From Flavobacterium palustre (GTDB lineage: Bacteria > Bacteroidota > Bacteroidia > Flavobacteriales > Flavobacteriaceae): a DNA stretch of 64,000 nt. Under the pieces are notes generated by a model, which was not told the DNA's origin, searched no databases, and saw nothing but the letters and a program-made list of their open reading frames with translations. The stretch lies in NCBI RefSeq assembly GCF_014639535.1, contig NZ_BMGA01000003.1, forward strand, positions 186,001 through 250,000, read 5' to 3'. Position 1 is the first letter of the stretch, and each line of letters begins with the position of its first letter. This document shows positions 9,405-19,621 of the stretch, in pieces. Both the position numbers and the translations under genes were made by a program.

Positions 9405-9445
9405 CCACTAATTCACTAATTTCTTTTTCATTCGTGAATTAGTGG
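9405..9445. repeat. 12-bp perfect inverted repeat in intergenic DNA
   Basis: CCACTAATTCAC (9405-9416) and GTGAATTAGTGG (9434-9445) are perfect complements around a 17-base loop. There is no T run on either side, so it is a poor terminator. Similar (no)tcgtgaattagtgg-like stretches are, from memory, scattered in Flavobacterium intergenic DNA. Confidence 0.6.
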
Positions 9446-9540
9446 TAAAAACCCAAGCAGAGCTTCAAAGAAGTAAACCTAAAGAGATTAAACTAAAAAG
9501 CTAATCCGAAAATCAGGCTACTAAAAAGAGAGAATTGTAG

Positions 9541-9548
9541 TAACTTTG
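9541..9548 (+). promoter_or_regulatory. -7 box directly before the choice-of-anchor protein gene
   Basis: TAACTTTG matches TAnnTTTG. It ends one base before a first ATG (9550) and seven bases before an in-frame second ATG (9556). Transcription would begin at about 9552, so the second ATG is the usable start. No good -33 box is present. Confidence 0.5.
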
Positions 9549-9555
9549 TATGACT

Positions 9556-11406
9556 ATGAAAGTCCTGCAAACCATTTTAATCAGTTTATCTCTCTGTTGC
9601 TTCTGTATAAAATTGCAGGCGCAATCTATTGTTGTTGATGACACTAAAAATGCTTTAGAACTGGTAAATCTGCTAACTAACAACAATCAATGCTTACAAA
9701 TTAGTAATACAAATGTTGCCGGAGATTCGTTTGTTCCGGGAAAAAACAGCTATGGCGGATTTACAAACAGCTCCGCTAATTTCCCCTTTCAATCCGGTAT
9801 TGTTTTAAGTACCTGGAGCAGCACCGAATCCGAAGGTCCTTTTATACGTAATCTTGGAGGAGGAAGTAATTCCTGGTTAGGCGACCCCGATTTAGACCAG
9901 ATCTTAAACATCAAATCAATTAATGCTACTTATCTTGAATTTGATTTTATTCCGTTAACCAATATCATAAGTTTTAATTATTTATTTGCCTCCAATGAAT
10001 ATCAGGACGATTTCCCTTGCAGGTATTCTGATGGTTTTGCTTTTCTGATAAAAGAAAAAGGAAGTACGGCAGCCTACCAGAACTTAGCTGTCATTCCCAA
10101 TACAACCATTCCTATTTCCTCAACAAATATTCATCCGGCTATTAATTTTGTTGATGTTAATGGAACATTGAAATCATGTGCGGCAAGCAATGAAACTTAT
10201 TTTGGACAATTCAACACCAGCCCTACTAATACCAGTCCCATTAATTATGCAGGACAAACTAAAGTTTTTAACGCCACCACTAATGTTATTCCCGGAAAGA
10301 CTTACCATATTAAATTAGTGATTGGCGATGATGCAGTTAATTATTTTGATTCGGCTATTTTTATCGAAGCCGCCAGTTTTAGTTCCACTATCAATTTAGG
10401 GACTGACAAATTATTGTCCACAAACAATGCTATTTGTTTTGGCGAAGACTACATTATTGACACTAAATTATCTTCTAATTATACCTACAAATGGTACAAA
10501 GACAATGTACTCTTAGCTGTCGAAACTAGCCCTTCTTATAACGTAAAAACTCCGGGAATATATAAAGTTGAAGTTACTCTAAGTCCATCCGCTTGTACCG
10601 TTTCGAACCAAATTAAAATTGAATACACTCCTGAAACTTTTTTAAAAAACACTGCTTTAATCCAATGTGATATTGATGAAGACGGAAAAGCTGTTTTTGA
10701 TTTAACAACCGCTGATAGCGAAATTAAAAATAACAATACTAATTTAGGTCAAATAACTTATTATGAAAGTTTAGCTGACGCCAAAGCGAATCTAAACCCA
10801 ATTCTTAACAGCACTAATTATATAAATAAATCGCTTAACCAATTACTGATTGCTAAAGCAAATAACTCTTACAATTGCCCTGTTTATGCCGAATTAAACC
10901 TGAAAATTTCTAACGAAACTATTCCCGACCGCTTAGCAACAATAACCGGAGTTAAGACAACCAATTTTGCAGGAAATAAAAATTCAGTAATTATAGAATA
11001 TACCGGTACCAGTAATTATGAATTCTCAATAGACGGAAACTACTATCAGGAAAGCCCTGAATTTTCAAACATTGCCGCAGGAAACTATTTTGCCTATGCC
11101 CGTGATAAAAATGGATGTGGTATTTCGATTCCTTTTTCATTTTATGTTTTAGATTATCCGCATTATTTTACACCTAACGGAGATGGTTTTAACGATTTTT
11201 GGACAATCAAAAACTTATCACAATTGCCTCCGGCTACAATAACTATTTTTAACCGTTACGGAAAATTATTAAAACAATTCAATTCCTCCAATTTGATTTG
11301 GAATGGTACTTTAAACAATTTCTTACTTCCTGCGGACGATTATTGGTTCAATCTAATCTTTGAAGATGGCAGTAACATAAAAGGGCATTTTTCATTAAAA
11401 AGATAA
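9556..11406 (+). CDS. T9SS type B sorted protein with choice-of-anchor L domain
   Basis: A 616-residue secreted protein with a signal peptide ending near LQAQS. The first about 250 residues form a choice-of-anchor L domain: SGIVLSTW, then an FDFIPL strand, then LFASNEYQDDFPC and ending HIKLVIGD. Ig-like segments follow, including a KWYKDN module near 320. The last about 90 residues are a T9SS type B (gliding-motility-associated) sorting domain, YFTPNGDGFNDFW to the terminal GHFSLKR. It is therefore exported by the type IX system and held at, or released from, the cell surface. The next gene begins 23 bases downstream and shares an extended C-terminal module, so both are probably cotranscribed. 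The start at 9556 rather than 9550 follows from the promoter position. Confidence 0.9.
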   Translation: MKVLQTILISLSLCCFCIKLQAQSIVVDDTKNALELVNLLTNNNQCLQISNTNVAGDSFVPGKNSYGGFTNSSANFPFQSGIVLSTWSSTESEGPFIRNLGGGSNSWLGDPDLDQILNIKSINATYLEFDFIPLTNIISFNYLFASNEYQDDFPCRYSDGFAFLIKEKGSTAAYQNLAVIPNTTIPISSTNIHPAINFVDVNGTLKSCAASNETYFGQFNTSPTNTSPINYAGQTKVFNATTNVIPGKTYHIKLVIGDDAVNYFDSAIFIEAASFSSTINLGTDKLLSTNNAICFGEDYIIDTKLSSNYTYKWYKDNVLLAVETSPSYNVKTPGIYKVEVTLSPSACTVSNQIKIEYTPETFLKNTALIQCDIDEDGKAVFDLTTADSEIKNNNTNLGQITYYESLADAKANLNPILNSTNYINKSLNQLLIAKANNSYNCPVYAELNLKISNETIPDRLATITGVKTTNFAGNKNSVIIEYTGTSNYEFSIDGNYYQESPEFSNIAAGNYFAYARDKNGCGISIPFSFYVLDYPHYFTPNGDGFNDFWTIKNLSQLPPATITIFNRYGKLLKQFNSSNLIWNGTLNNFLLPADDYWFNLIFEDGSNIKGHFSLKR

Positions 11407-11429
11407 AAATTATTTGATATTTTTATCAA

Positions 11430-14400
11430 ATGAGAAAATTAATCTTAATATTATTAACTTTAACAGCAGTAAACTCTTTTGCTCAATTTAGCAAAACACA
11501 TTACATTCCACCATTAACTAGTCAGGAAACACTGGCAGGTGACCATTATCTATATATCTCTACACCAAGTACAAAAAATGTTACTTTTAAAATAATCAAC
11601 ATTGGGGGATCGATTATTAATGCCGTAGTCAACAATAGTAATCCATATATACATGAAATTGGATACGGAAACAACACCCAACTATTTGTTCCAAAAGCAG
11701 CTACCGGAAAAATAGCAAACAAAGGATACATTATTGAAGCGGATGATTTAATTTACTGCAGTGTAAGAGTTAATGGTGGTTTCAATCCAAACAACCAAGT
11801 ATTCAACCATGCAGGCGGATTAGTTTCTAAAGGAAACAGTGCACTTGGAACAACTTTTAGACTGGGCGCCATGCTTAATCCTCTATTTGACAGATCATTG
11901 CTTAATTTTACTTCTATACTTGCAACCGAAAACAATACAACAATTACCGTCAATCTCCCGGTTGGAACAATATTAGCCAATAATTCTGTGGTAAACGCCC
12001 CTATTCTAATCAATTTAAATAAAAACGAAAGTTATGTAATTGCACTGGAAAACATCGAAAACACAGTATCCTCAAATAGTGCTAAAATAATTGGTTCATT
12101 GGTTCAGTCAGACAAAGCAGTTGTAGTCAACTCCGGATCTTTTGGCGGAAGCAACAGCACTGAAAACGGAAGAGATATAGGATTTGACCAAATTGTTTCT
12201 TTTGAAAAAACCGGAAAAGAATACATTTTTGTAAAAGGAATAGGTACTAATGATGTAGAACGCGTTTTACTAATTGCTCATAATCCAAACACAATAGTAT
12301 ATTTAAATGGCAATTCAAATCCTTACACGACCCTTATTAATACCGGGGATTATATAACTATTGACGGAAACCAGTTTATTAATGGCAATTTATACGTTAG
12401 TACTTCTGAAAAAACATTTGCTTATCAAAGTATTGGCGGATCAGCTCCTGTCTATGACACTAAAACTAACGAACTCATCAACATGCCTCCTGCTAATCAA
12501 AATATGTTTTTTGTTCCTCCATTAAATTGTGCAACCCCTAATATTGTTGATAATATTCCTTATATCGAATTAATAGGTGATATAACATTTAATGGCGGAC
12601 TAAATATTATAACAGAAAAAGGAGCCAGCGTTTTAATCAATAATAACCCTGTCAACTCCGCAGCTGTTGACATCACAGGAAATCCTAACTATGTACGCTA
12701 CACCATTAATAATCTGAGTGGAAATATTAGTATAAAATCAACCAAGCAAGTCTATGTTTCTTATTTTGGAACAAATGGAGCTGCAACTTATGGTGGTTAC
12801 TATTCCGGTTTTGACACAAAACCCGAAATTACTTCAGATGCACTCATTACAGGAAATTCATCTTGTATCCCTAATCTTAACCTGACTGTAAATAGTGTTT
12901 TAAATTACGATACTTTTGAATGGTACTTCAACAACACACTAATCAGCAACTCTAATTCAAATACCTATACTCCAACCCAACCCGGATTTTATCAGGTAAA
13001 AGGAAAAATATCAAATTGTAATACATCTATTTTATCTGATATTATTCCGGTGAGCAATTGCCCTTCTGATATCGACAATGATACTGTAAATGACAATATA
13101 GATCTTGATAATGACAACGATGGTATTGCAAATTGCACCGAATCCTACGGAGATCAAAACATCAATATCTCCAATTTAAGTTCGGGAAATATCATTATTG
13201 GCAACTATTCGAATAGTTTTAACGGAGTTTTAAGCACTTCTGCCCTGGCCAGTGGAACGCCTTTTGCTGGAAGTACTAATGGGAATTTTGTTTCTGAAAT
13301 TCCAGCTGGAAAAGGAAATTTCGTTAAATACACCTTAACATTCGCTAAACCAATAAGTACCGGAATAGAATATATAACAAATGCAAATGCAAATGATTTA
13401 CTCAATGCTAATGCCGAATATATTGTATCAACGGACACCGATAAAACCGTTACTGTTCTCAACCCGAACAACCAATTATTAATAGACACTAATTATGACG
13501 GAATTTACGAAAGCGGTGTAACCGAATACTCTTCATTTGAAATCCGATTCCAATTAAACGGAATTACTCCATTAACTGCCGGAACGGGTACGTTTAAATT
13601 TTTGACTTATTTAACTAACTCAATTAGTTTTACCCATAAAAACCTCTCAGATACTTATACCAATAAAAGTTCACTACGTTTTTTTGCCGTTTGCATTCCA
13701 AAAGATTCCGACGGCGATGGAATTACTGACCATTTAGACACTGATAGTGACAACGACGAAATCCCTGATTTAACAGAAGCTCATGAAAACAACTTTGTGT
13801 TAAATACCACAGATACAAACCGAAATGGTTTATTTGACATTTTCGAAACCAAAACCATTACAGATACTGACAATGACGGTATTGCTGATTATTTAGATTC
13901 AGACAGCGATAATGACGGAATTGATGATAAAACCGAAACAGGCAGCTCCAACACGGATACCGATAATGACGGAATAAAAAACTATAGAGACCCTGACAGT
14001 GATAATGATTTATGTTATGATGTTATCGAAGCTGGTTTTACAGATTCAAATGCTGATGGAATACTGGGAGGAATTACGCCTCCTACAGTAAATTCCAACG
14101 GAATAGTTACAAACGAAACCGCTTACACAACTCCTCATCCTGATTACATCACAACGGCTCTTATTACAATAAACACACAACCTCTTGCTTCTCCTACTTG
14201 CAATTTACAAAACACATCCATTTTGATTTCAGCAAATGCCGACACTTACCAATGGCAGTTTTCTGCCGATGGAACAAACTGGAACAACCTTAACAACAAC
14301 AGTACTTATACCGGAACTTCCACCGCTACTTTGAATATCAATTCGGTCAGTACAGGAATAAATGGCTACAAATACCGTGTAATTCTGAACAAAACAGGAA

Positions 14401-15809
14401 ATTCCTGTGGCTTAATTTCAAATGAAACCTCTTTAACTGTTTTAAATTTACCAGTTGTTAACCCAATAACCATTAGCCAATGCGATACTAATTCAGACAC
14501 CAAAACCAGCTTTAACCTAACGGTTAAAAACAATGAAATTTCAACTAATTATCAAAACGAAAGCTTCAGCTATTTTACAACATTGACGGCTGCAAACACC
14601 AACGATGCATCTAAAAAAATAAACAATCCGTTAACTTATATGGCTAACAACGGAACAACTATTTGGTCCCGAATTGAAAACAGCAATAACTGTTTTTCGG
14701 TAGTGCCGATTAATTTGGTAATTTCAACAACTCAAATTCCGGTAACTTTTAATCCTGTTTTTGAAAGTTGTGATGATTTTATTGATGCTACAAATGATGA
14801 TTATGACGGGATTAGTTCATTTGATTTCAGCAGTGCCCAAAACAGTATTTTAGCACTACTCCCATCGATTGGTAGCAACTACACTGTAAAATATTACGAA
14901 AACGAAACAGATGCTTTATCAGAAACAAACGAAATAACCAATACGACTGCTTACAGAAATACGATATCTCCTAACGAACAAAAAATATGGGTTAGAATTG
15001 ATAATAATTCAGACAATAGTTGTTTCGGAATAGGACCAAACATTACACTCAAAGTAAATCCAAAACCAAATATTGACATTAATAGCAGTCGGATGTCGGA
15101 TGTTTATGTTTGCCAAAATTTACCCAATTTCTTTGTAACACTAACTGCCGGAATCTTAGATAACAGCCCAACAAACAACTATACTTATATCTGGACAAAA
15201 GACAATCAAGTAGTAATCAATGAAACAAATCCGACTTTAGATGTCAATACTGCCGGATTCTACAGTGTTACTGTTACCTCACAATCCGGTTGCAGCAGAA
15301 CAAGAACTATTACGGTAACTTCATCAAACATTGCCCATATCAGCACTATTGAAATCAACGAGTTAAGTGACAATAACTCTGTTTTAATTTTAGTAAACGG
15401 TGAAGGAAACTACGAATACAGTCTGGATGACAGTAACAACTTCTATCAGGATGCTAATCTTTTCGAAAATGTCCCTGCCGGAATTCATGAAGTTTACATC
15501 AGAGACAAAAATGGTTGTGGTATTACTAATGAAACAATAGCTGTTTTGGGAGTTCCGAGATTTTTCACCCCAAACAACGATGGCTTTAACGATTACTGGA
15601 ATATTAAAGGAATCAATACCGAATTTAATTCAAAAACTATCATTCATATTTTTGATCGCTTTGGAAAACTCATCAAAAACATGAATCCTCAAAGTCAGGG
15701 CTGGGACGGCACTTTTAACGGACTACCGCTGCCCGCTGATGATTATTGGTACACCGCCAAACTTGAAAATGGCAAAGAAATAAAAGGACATTTCAGTTTG
15801 AAGAGATAA
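11430..15809 (+). CDS. Giant T9SS type B sorted adhesin-like protein with IgGFc-binding-like domain and calcium repeats
   Basis: This 1459-residue protein has a signal peptide (about 1-18, ending SFAQ). An N-terminal region of about 450 residues resembles the IgGFc-binding domain family (FVPPLNC near 365, repeated IIGSLVQSDKAVVVNSGSF-type strands). Thrombospondin type-3 calcium repeats follow at about 545-570, 760-785 and 810-865 (DxDNDGI and DSDNDGI units). Ig-like modules lie near 920-1010 and 1230-1290. The T9SS type B domain runs from RFFTPNNDGFNDYW to the terminal GHFSLKR. The architecture suggests a calcium-stabilised cell-surface adhesin; binding to immunoglobulin is not implied. It follows the choice-of-anchor gene by 23 bases and is closed by a terminator. 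Confidence 0.88.
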   Translation: MRKLILILLTLTAVNSFAQFSKTHYIPPLTSQETLAGDHYLYISTPSTKNVTFKIINIGGSIINAVVNNSNPYIHEIGYGNNTQLFVPKAATGKIANKGYIIEADDLIYCSVRVNGGFNPNNQVFNHAGGLVSKGNSALGTTFRLGAMLNPLFDRSLLNFTSILATENNTTITVNLPVGTILANNSVVNAPILINLNKNESYVIALENIENTVSSNSAKIIGSLVQSDKAVVVNSGSFGGSNSTENGRDIGFDQIVSFEKTGKEYIFVKGIGTNDVERVLLIAHNPNTIVYLNGNSNPYTTLINTGDYITIDGNQFINGNLYVSTSEKTFAYQSIGGSAPVYDTKTNELINMPPANQNMFFVPPLNCATPNIVDNIPYIELIGDITFNGGLNIITEKGASVLINNNPVNSAAVDITGNPNYVRYTINNLSGNISIKSTKQVYVSYFGTNGAATYGGYYSGFDTKPEITSDALITGNSSCIPNLNLTVNSVLNYDTFEWYFNNTLISNSNSNTYTPTQPGFYQVKGKISNCNTSILSDIIPVSNCPSDIDNDTVNDNIDLDNDNDGIANCTESYGDQNINISNLSSGNIIIGNYSNSFNGVLSTSALASGTPFAGSTNGNFVSEIPAGKGNFVKYTLTFAKPISTGIEYITNANANDLLNANAEYIVSTDTDKTVTVLNPNNQLLIDTNYDGIYESGVTEYSSFEIRFQLNGITPLTAGTGTFKFLTYLTNSISFTHKNLSDTYTNKSSLRFFAVCIPKDSDGDGITDHLDTDSDNDEIPDLTEAHENNFVLNTTDTNRNGLFDIFETKTITDTDNDGIADYLDSDSDNDGIDDKTETGSSNTDTDNDGIKNYRDPDSDNDLCYDVIEAGFTDSNADGILGGITPPTVNSNGIVTNETAYTTPHPDYITTALITINTQPLASPTCNLQNTSILISANADTYQWQFSADGTNWNNLNNNSTYTGTSTATLNINSVSTGINGYKYRVILNKTGNSCGLISNETSLTVLNLPVVNPITISQCDTNSDTKTSFNLTVKNNEISTNYQNESFSYFTTLTAANTNDASKKINNPLTYMANNGTTIWSRIENSNNCFSVVPINLVISTTQIPVTFNPVFESCDDFIDATNDDYDGISSFDFSSAQNSILALLPSIGSNYTVKYYENETDALSETNEITNTTAYRNTISPNEQKIWVRIDNNSDNSCFGIGPNITLKVNPKPNIDINSSRMSDVYVCQNLPNFFVTLTAGILDNSPTNNYTYIWTKDNQVVINETNPTLDVNTAGFYSVTVTSQSGCSRTRTITVTSSNIAHISTIEINELSDNNSVLILVNGEGNYEYSLDDSNNFYQDANLFENVPAGIHEVYIRDKNGCGITNETIAVLGVPRFFTPNNDGFNDYWNIKGINTEFNSKTIIHIFDRFGKLIKNMNPQSQGWDGTFNGLPLPADDYWYTAKLENGKEIKGHFSLKR
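13063..14040 (+). repeat. Thrombospondin type-3 Asp-rich coding repeats
   Basis: Clusters of gatAatgaC-like codons encode D-x-D-x-D-G calcium-binding units at about 13063-13140, 13707-13780 and 13864-14020. They are coding repeats inside the giant T9SS protein, not a mobile or CRISPR array. Confidence 0.7.
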
Positions 15810-15868
15810 CTTTCTAAAAAAATCAATTACTAAATTCTAAATTCCAATTAAAAATAGTCCTAAAAAAG

Positions 15869-15904
15869 AATCCCAAACTCCATCAATTGGAATTTGGGAT
15901 TTTT
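15869..15904 (+). terminator. Terminator after the T9SS protein pair
   Basis: AATCCCAAA (15869-15877) pairs with TTTGGGATT (15893-15901), with a second short CC/GG pairing inside the loop and a T run after it. Confidence 0.75.
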
Positions 15905-15924
15905 ATCCCGATAGCTATCGGGAT
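15905..15924. repeat. 20-bp perfect palindrome
   Basis: ATCCCGATAGCTATCGGGAT is its own reverse complement and abuts the preceding terminator, on the 3' side of typA. From memory this palindrome is frequent between genes in Flavobacterium. A related TCCCGA/TCGGGA hairpin is at 25249-25264. Confidence 0.65.
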
Positions 15925-15942
15925 TGGAATTTAAAACCTTAA

Positions 15943-17739
15943 TTAGATTTTATATCTTTTTCTATCAGTTTCAGATAAGTAAATTTTTCTTAAACGAAGT
16001 GATTTTGGAGTAACCTCAACATACTCATCTTTTTGAATATACTCTAATGCTTCCTCCAAAGAGAATTTGATAGCAGGAATAATTCTTGCTTTATCATCAG
16101 CTCCGGAAGAACGAACGTTAGACAATTTTTTCGTTTTAGTTACATTCACAGTCATATCATCACTACGAGTGTTTTCACCAATTACTTGTCCTTCGTAAAT
16201 ATCTTCGTTAGGATCAACAAAGAATTTACCACGATCTTGTAATTTATCAATAGAATAAGGAATTGCTTTTCCATTTTCCATAGAAATCAACGAACCGTTA
16301 TTACGTCCGGGAATTTCTCCTTTGAATGGTTCGTATCCAATGAAACGATGAGACATAATAGCTTCACCAGCTGTAGCAGTAAGCAATTGATTTCTCAATC
16401 CAATAATCCCACGAGATGGAATGTTGAATTTCACAATCATACGCTCTCCTTTTCCTTCCATAGAAAGCATTTCTCCTTTACGGATAGAAACAAATTCTAC
16501 AGCTCTACCTGAAAGATTCTCCGGTAAATCGATAGTTAATTCCTCAATTGGCTCACATTTTACACCATCAATTTCTTTGATAATAACTTGTGGCTGACCA
16601 ATTTGTAATTCGTAACCTTCTCTTCTCATGGTTTCGATAAGTACCGATAAGTGTAATACACCACGGCCAAAAACCATAAATTTATCAGCAGAATCAGTTT
16701 CAGCAACACGCATTGCTAAGTTTTTCTCTAACTCTTTAGTTAATCTTTCACGAATATGTCTTGAAGTTACAAATTTACCTTCTTTACCAAAGAAAGGCGA
16801 ATCGTTAATTGTAAACAACATACTCATTGTTGGCTCATCAATAGCGATAGTTTGTAAAGCTTCCGGGTTTTCAAAATCAGCAATTGTATCACCAATTTCA
16901 AAACCTTCAACACCTACAACCGCACAGATATCACCAGCTATAACTTCTTCTACTTTTTTACGTCCAAGACCTTCAAAAGTATGTAATTCTTTAATTCTTG
17001 ATTTGATGATTTTACCATCTCTTTTTACCAAAGAAATTGGCATACCTTCTTTTAAAACACCTCTTTCTAAACGACCGATAGCAATACGACCTGTAAAAGA
17101 AGAGAAATCTAAAGAAGTAATCAACATCTGCGGAGTTCCTTCAGAAACCTTAGGAGCAGGTACATTTGCAATAACCATATCCAATAGTGGTTCGATATTT
17201 TCTGTTTGAACTTTCCAGTCTTCAGACATCCAGTTATTTTTGGCTGAACCGTAAACAGCAGGGAAATCCAATTGTTCTTCAGTAGCACCTAATTCAAACA
17301 TTAAGTCAAAAACTTTTTCGTGAACTTCTTCCGGAGTACAGTTTTCTTTATCTACTTTATTGATAACCACACAAGGTTTCAATCCTAAATCAATTGCTTT
17401 TTGTAATACAAAACGCGTTTGTGGCATTGGACCTTCAAAAGCATCAACCAAAAGACACACTCCGTCAGCCATGTTCAAAACACGCTCTACCTCTCCACCA
17501 AAATCGGCGTGACCAGGAGTATCAATAATATTAATTTTTGTTCCTTTATAAGAAACAGATACGTTTTTAGAAGTAATGGTAATCCCTCTCTCTCGCTCTA
17601 AGTCGTTGTTATCAAGGATCAAATCTCCAGTATTTTCGTTGTCACGAAATAACTGACAATGATACATAATTTTATCAACCAAAGTGGTTTTACCGTGATC
17701 GACGTGGGCAATAATTGCAATGTTTCTAATAGCTTCCAT
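15943..17739 (-). CDS. typA: Ribosome-associated GTPase TypA/BipA
   Basis: TypA is a translational GTPase of the EF-G superfamily that binds the 70S ribosome and supports ribosome assembly and stress growth. The 598-residue length is standard. The G1 loop [10 protein letters not shown] is at about residues 9-18, followed by RGITI (switch I), [10 protein letters not shown] (G3), NKVDK (G4) and the C-terminal TypA-specific domain (GRNNGSL, then the [12 protein letters not shown] basic segment). It is a single gene between convergent and divergent neighbours, with a promoter 20 bases upstream of the start. Confidence 0.98.
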   Translation of the reverse strand: MEAIRNIAIIAHVDHGKTTLVDKIMYHCQLFRDNENTGDLILDNNDLERERGITITSKNVSVSYKGTKINIIDTPGHADFGGEVERVLNMADGVCLLVDAFEGPMPQTRFVLQKAIDLGLKPCVVINKVDKENCTPEEVHEKVFDLMFELGATEEQLDFPAVYGSAKNNWMSEDWKVQTENIEPLLDMVIANVPAPKVSEGTPQMLITSLDFSSFTGRIAIGRLERGVLKEGMPISLVKRDGKIIKSRIKELHTFEGLGRKKVEEVIAGDICAVVGVEGFEIGDTIADFENPEALQTIAIDEPTMSMLFTINDSPFFGKEGKFVTSRHIRERLTKELEKNLAMRVAETDSADKFMVFGRGVLHLSVLIETMRREGYELQIGQPQVIIKEIDGVKCEPIEELTIDLPENLSGRAVEFVSIRKGEMLSMEGKGERMIVKFNIPSRGIIGLRNQLLTATAGEAIMSHRFIGYEPFKGEIPGRNNGSLISMENGKAIPYSIDKLQDRGKFFVDPNEDIYEGQVIGENTRSDDMTVNVTKTKKLSNVRSSGADDKARIIPAIKFSLEEALEYIQKDEYVEVTPKSLRLRKIYLSETDRKRYKI

Positions 17740-17758
17740 CTGTGATTTTTAATGGCTG

Positions 17759-17766
17759 CAAAGGTA
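17759..17766 (-). promoter_or_regulatory. -7 box of typA
   Basis: The minus strand reads TACCTTTG, matching TAnnTTTG, with its G 20 bases before the ATG. No -33 box at the usual spacing was found. Confidence 0.5.
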
Positions 17767-17871
17767 CACTTTATTTTGATATAAAAAATATTTCTCAAAC
17801 ACTTTACAATTTACTTACATTTAACACCATTGTTCAAACATTTTCCAATAAAAATAAGTTTTCACAGATAT

Positions 17872-17901
17872 TTTGCTATTAACAATTATTAATTATATTT
17901 G
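17872..17901 (+). promoter_or_regulatory. Promoter abutting the membrane histidine kinase start
   Basis: TTTG at 17872-17875 and TATATTTG at 17894-17901 are 18 bases apart. The ATG at 17906 is five bases after the box, so the mRNA would be leaderless or nearly so. Confidence 0.55.
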
Positions 17902-17905
17902 ATTA

Positions 17906-19618
17906 ATGAAAAATAAAACCACCCAAATAACAACAATTTACATCCTTATTGCCTCAATTTTGGCGGTTTTTCTTTATAAAATTACCTCTTTATACTTTAA
18001 ACAAGAAGATCAACTCATTTTCAACCTTTTTAAAGATTTCATTTTAATCCTTTTAACCGGATTTGCATTCAGATACATATTATCTAAAAACGAACGCAGA
18101 AACAAAACAATTTTTGAACGATTAGAAAACACCAATAATGAAATAAAAGAGTCGAATCAAAAATATGACATCGTATCTAAAGCAACCAGTGATACTATTT
18201 GGGATTGGAAAATCCAGGAAGACAAAATGATTTGGAGCAAAGGAATCAAAGCCGTTTTTGGATATGAAGAAGATCAGGTAGGCGACAGTTCGAGTTGGTG
18301 GTTTGGAAATATCCACCCCGAGGACAGCATAAAAATGTCTATAAAACTCTATTCTTTTATCGAACAAAAAACCGAAAAATGGCAAGACGAATACCGTTTT
18401 AAATGCGCTGACAACACCTATAAATATGTATTAGACCGTGGCTTCCTTTTAAAGGACGAAAACGGAAAAGCTGTTAGAATGATTGGAGCACTCCAAGATG
18501 TCACAAAACAAAAAGAAGAAGAACTAAGATTAAAATTACTGGAAACAGTGATTTTACAAACCAAAGAATCCATCGTAATTACCGAAGCTACTTTCAACAA
18601 AAAGCTTTTACCTAAAATAATCTACACCAATCCTGCATTTACCCAAATGACCGGATACCAAGCGAATGAAATCATCAACAATTCTCTTGACATATTAAAA
18701 GGACCCAATACCGAACTAAATGTCATTAAGAAAATCATTCAAATCATCCAAAACAAAGAAGAAGGTTTACTGGAAATCAGATGCTACAAAAAGGATAAAA
18801 CCGAATTCTGGCTACGTTTTACAATGATTCCTATTTACAATTCCGAAAACGAATTATCACACTGGGTTTCTATTCAAAGAGACGTAACCGAAGAAAAAAA
18901 TCAGGAAAAAGAAAAAGAACAACTGATTAAGGAACTTACACAAAACAATAAAGACTTAAAACAATTTTCTTACATAACCTCTCACAACCTGAGAGCCCCA
19001 ATGTCTAACTTAACCGGATTACTTAATCTAATTGAAGACATTGAGATTGACGACCCTGAGCTGAACGAAATCATCAATGGTTTTAGCAAATCAACACATT
19101 TACTAAACGAAACTATCGAAGACTTAACAAAAGTCATGATAATCAAAGACAATACCTCTATTGAAAAAGAAGACATTTCACTAAAAGAGGTTTTCGAAAA
19201 TGTTTTCAGCCAACTGTCCAATCAAATCGAAATAATCAAACCATACCTAAAATTAGACATTGAAAATGTAAGTGTACTCAACAGCAACAAAGCATATATG
19301 GAAAGTATTTTGCTGAACCTGCTAACAAACTCTCTAAAATACAGATCCACCGACAGAACTTTAAAAATCACCATAATCGCCAACCAAAACGGAAACACCG
19401 TAGAACTCATCTTCAAAGACAATGGTATAGGAATTGATTTGAAAAGAAATAAGGATAAAATTTTTGGATTATACCAAAGATTCCATGACTACCCTGATAG
19501 TAAAGGATTAGGATTATACCTTGTAAAATCACAAGTTGAAGCAATGAAAGGAACAATAAACATAGAGAGCCAAGTAAACAAAGGAACTACATTTACATTA
19601 ACATTTAAAAGCAAATAA
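17906..19618 (+). CDS. Membrane-anchored PAS sensor histidine kinase
   Basis: At 570 residues it is a larger relative of the kinase at 7474-8967. Two membrane segments (about 10-30 and 42-60) are joined by a short loop, so there is little or no periplasmic sensor. PAS domains follow at about 85-200 (PAS fold 3-type, DTIWDWKI to IGALQDVT) and 210-330 (IIYTNPAFTQMTGY to SIQRDVT). The phosphoacceptor is H360 in SHNLRAPMSNL. The ATPase domain shows NLLTNSLKYR, DNGIGIDL and GLGLYLVK. The matching receiver gene starts three bases after its stop. The ligand or redox signal of the PAS domains is unknown. Confidence 0.93.
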   Translation: MKNKTTQITTIYILIASILAVFLYKITSLYFKQEDQLIFNLFKDFILILLTGFAFRYILSKNERRNKTIFERLENTNNEIKESNQKYDIVSKATSDTIWDWKIQEDKMIWSKGIKAVFGYEEDQVGDSSSWWFGNIHPEDSIKMSIKLYSFIEQKTEKWQDEYRFKCADNTYKYVLDRGFLLKDENGKAVRMIGALQDVTKQKEEELRLKLLETVILQTKESIVITEATFNKKLLPKIIYTNPAFTQMTGYQANEIINNSLDILKGPNTELNVIKKIIQIIQNKEEGLLEIRCYKKDKTEFWLRFTMIPIYNSENELSHWVSIQRDVTEEKNQEKEKEQLIKELTQNNKDLKQFSYITSHNLRAPMSNLTGLLNLIEDIEIDDPELNEIINGFSKSTHLLNETIEDLTKVMIIKDNTSIEKEDISLKEVFENVFSQLSNQIEIIKPYLKLDIENVSVLNSNKAYMESILLNLLTNSLKYRSTDRTLKITIIANQNGNTVELIFKDNGIGIDLKRNKDKIFGLYQRFHDYPDSKGLGLYLVKSQVEAMKGTINIESQVNKGTTFTLTFKSK

Positions 19619-19621
19619 AAC

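Noticed and set aside
16628-17209. 193-codon frame antisense to typA
   Set aside because: Ser/Ile-rich shadow of a strongly conserved gene, with no promoter or family resemblance.
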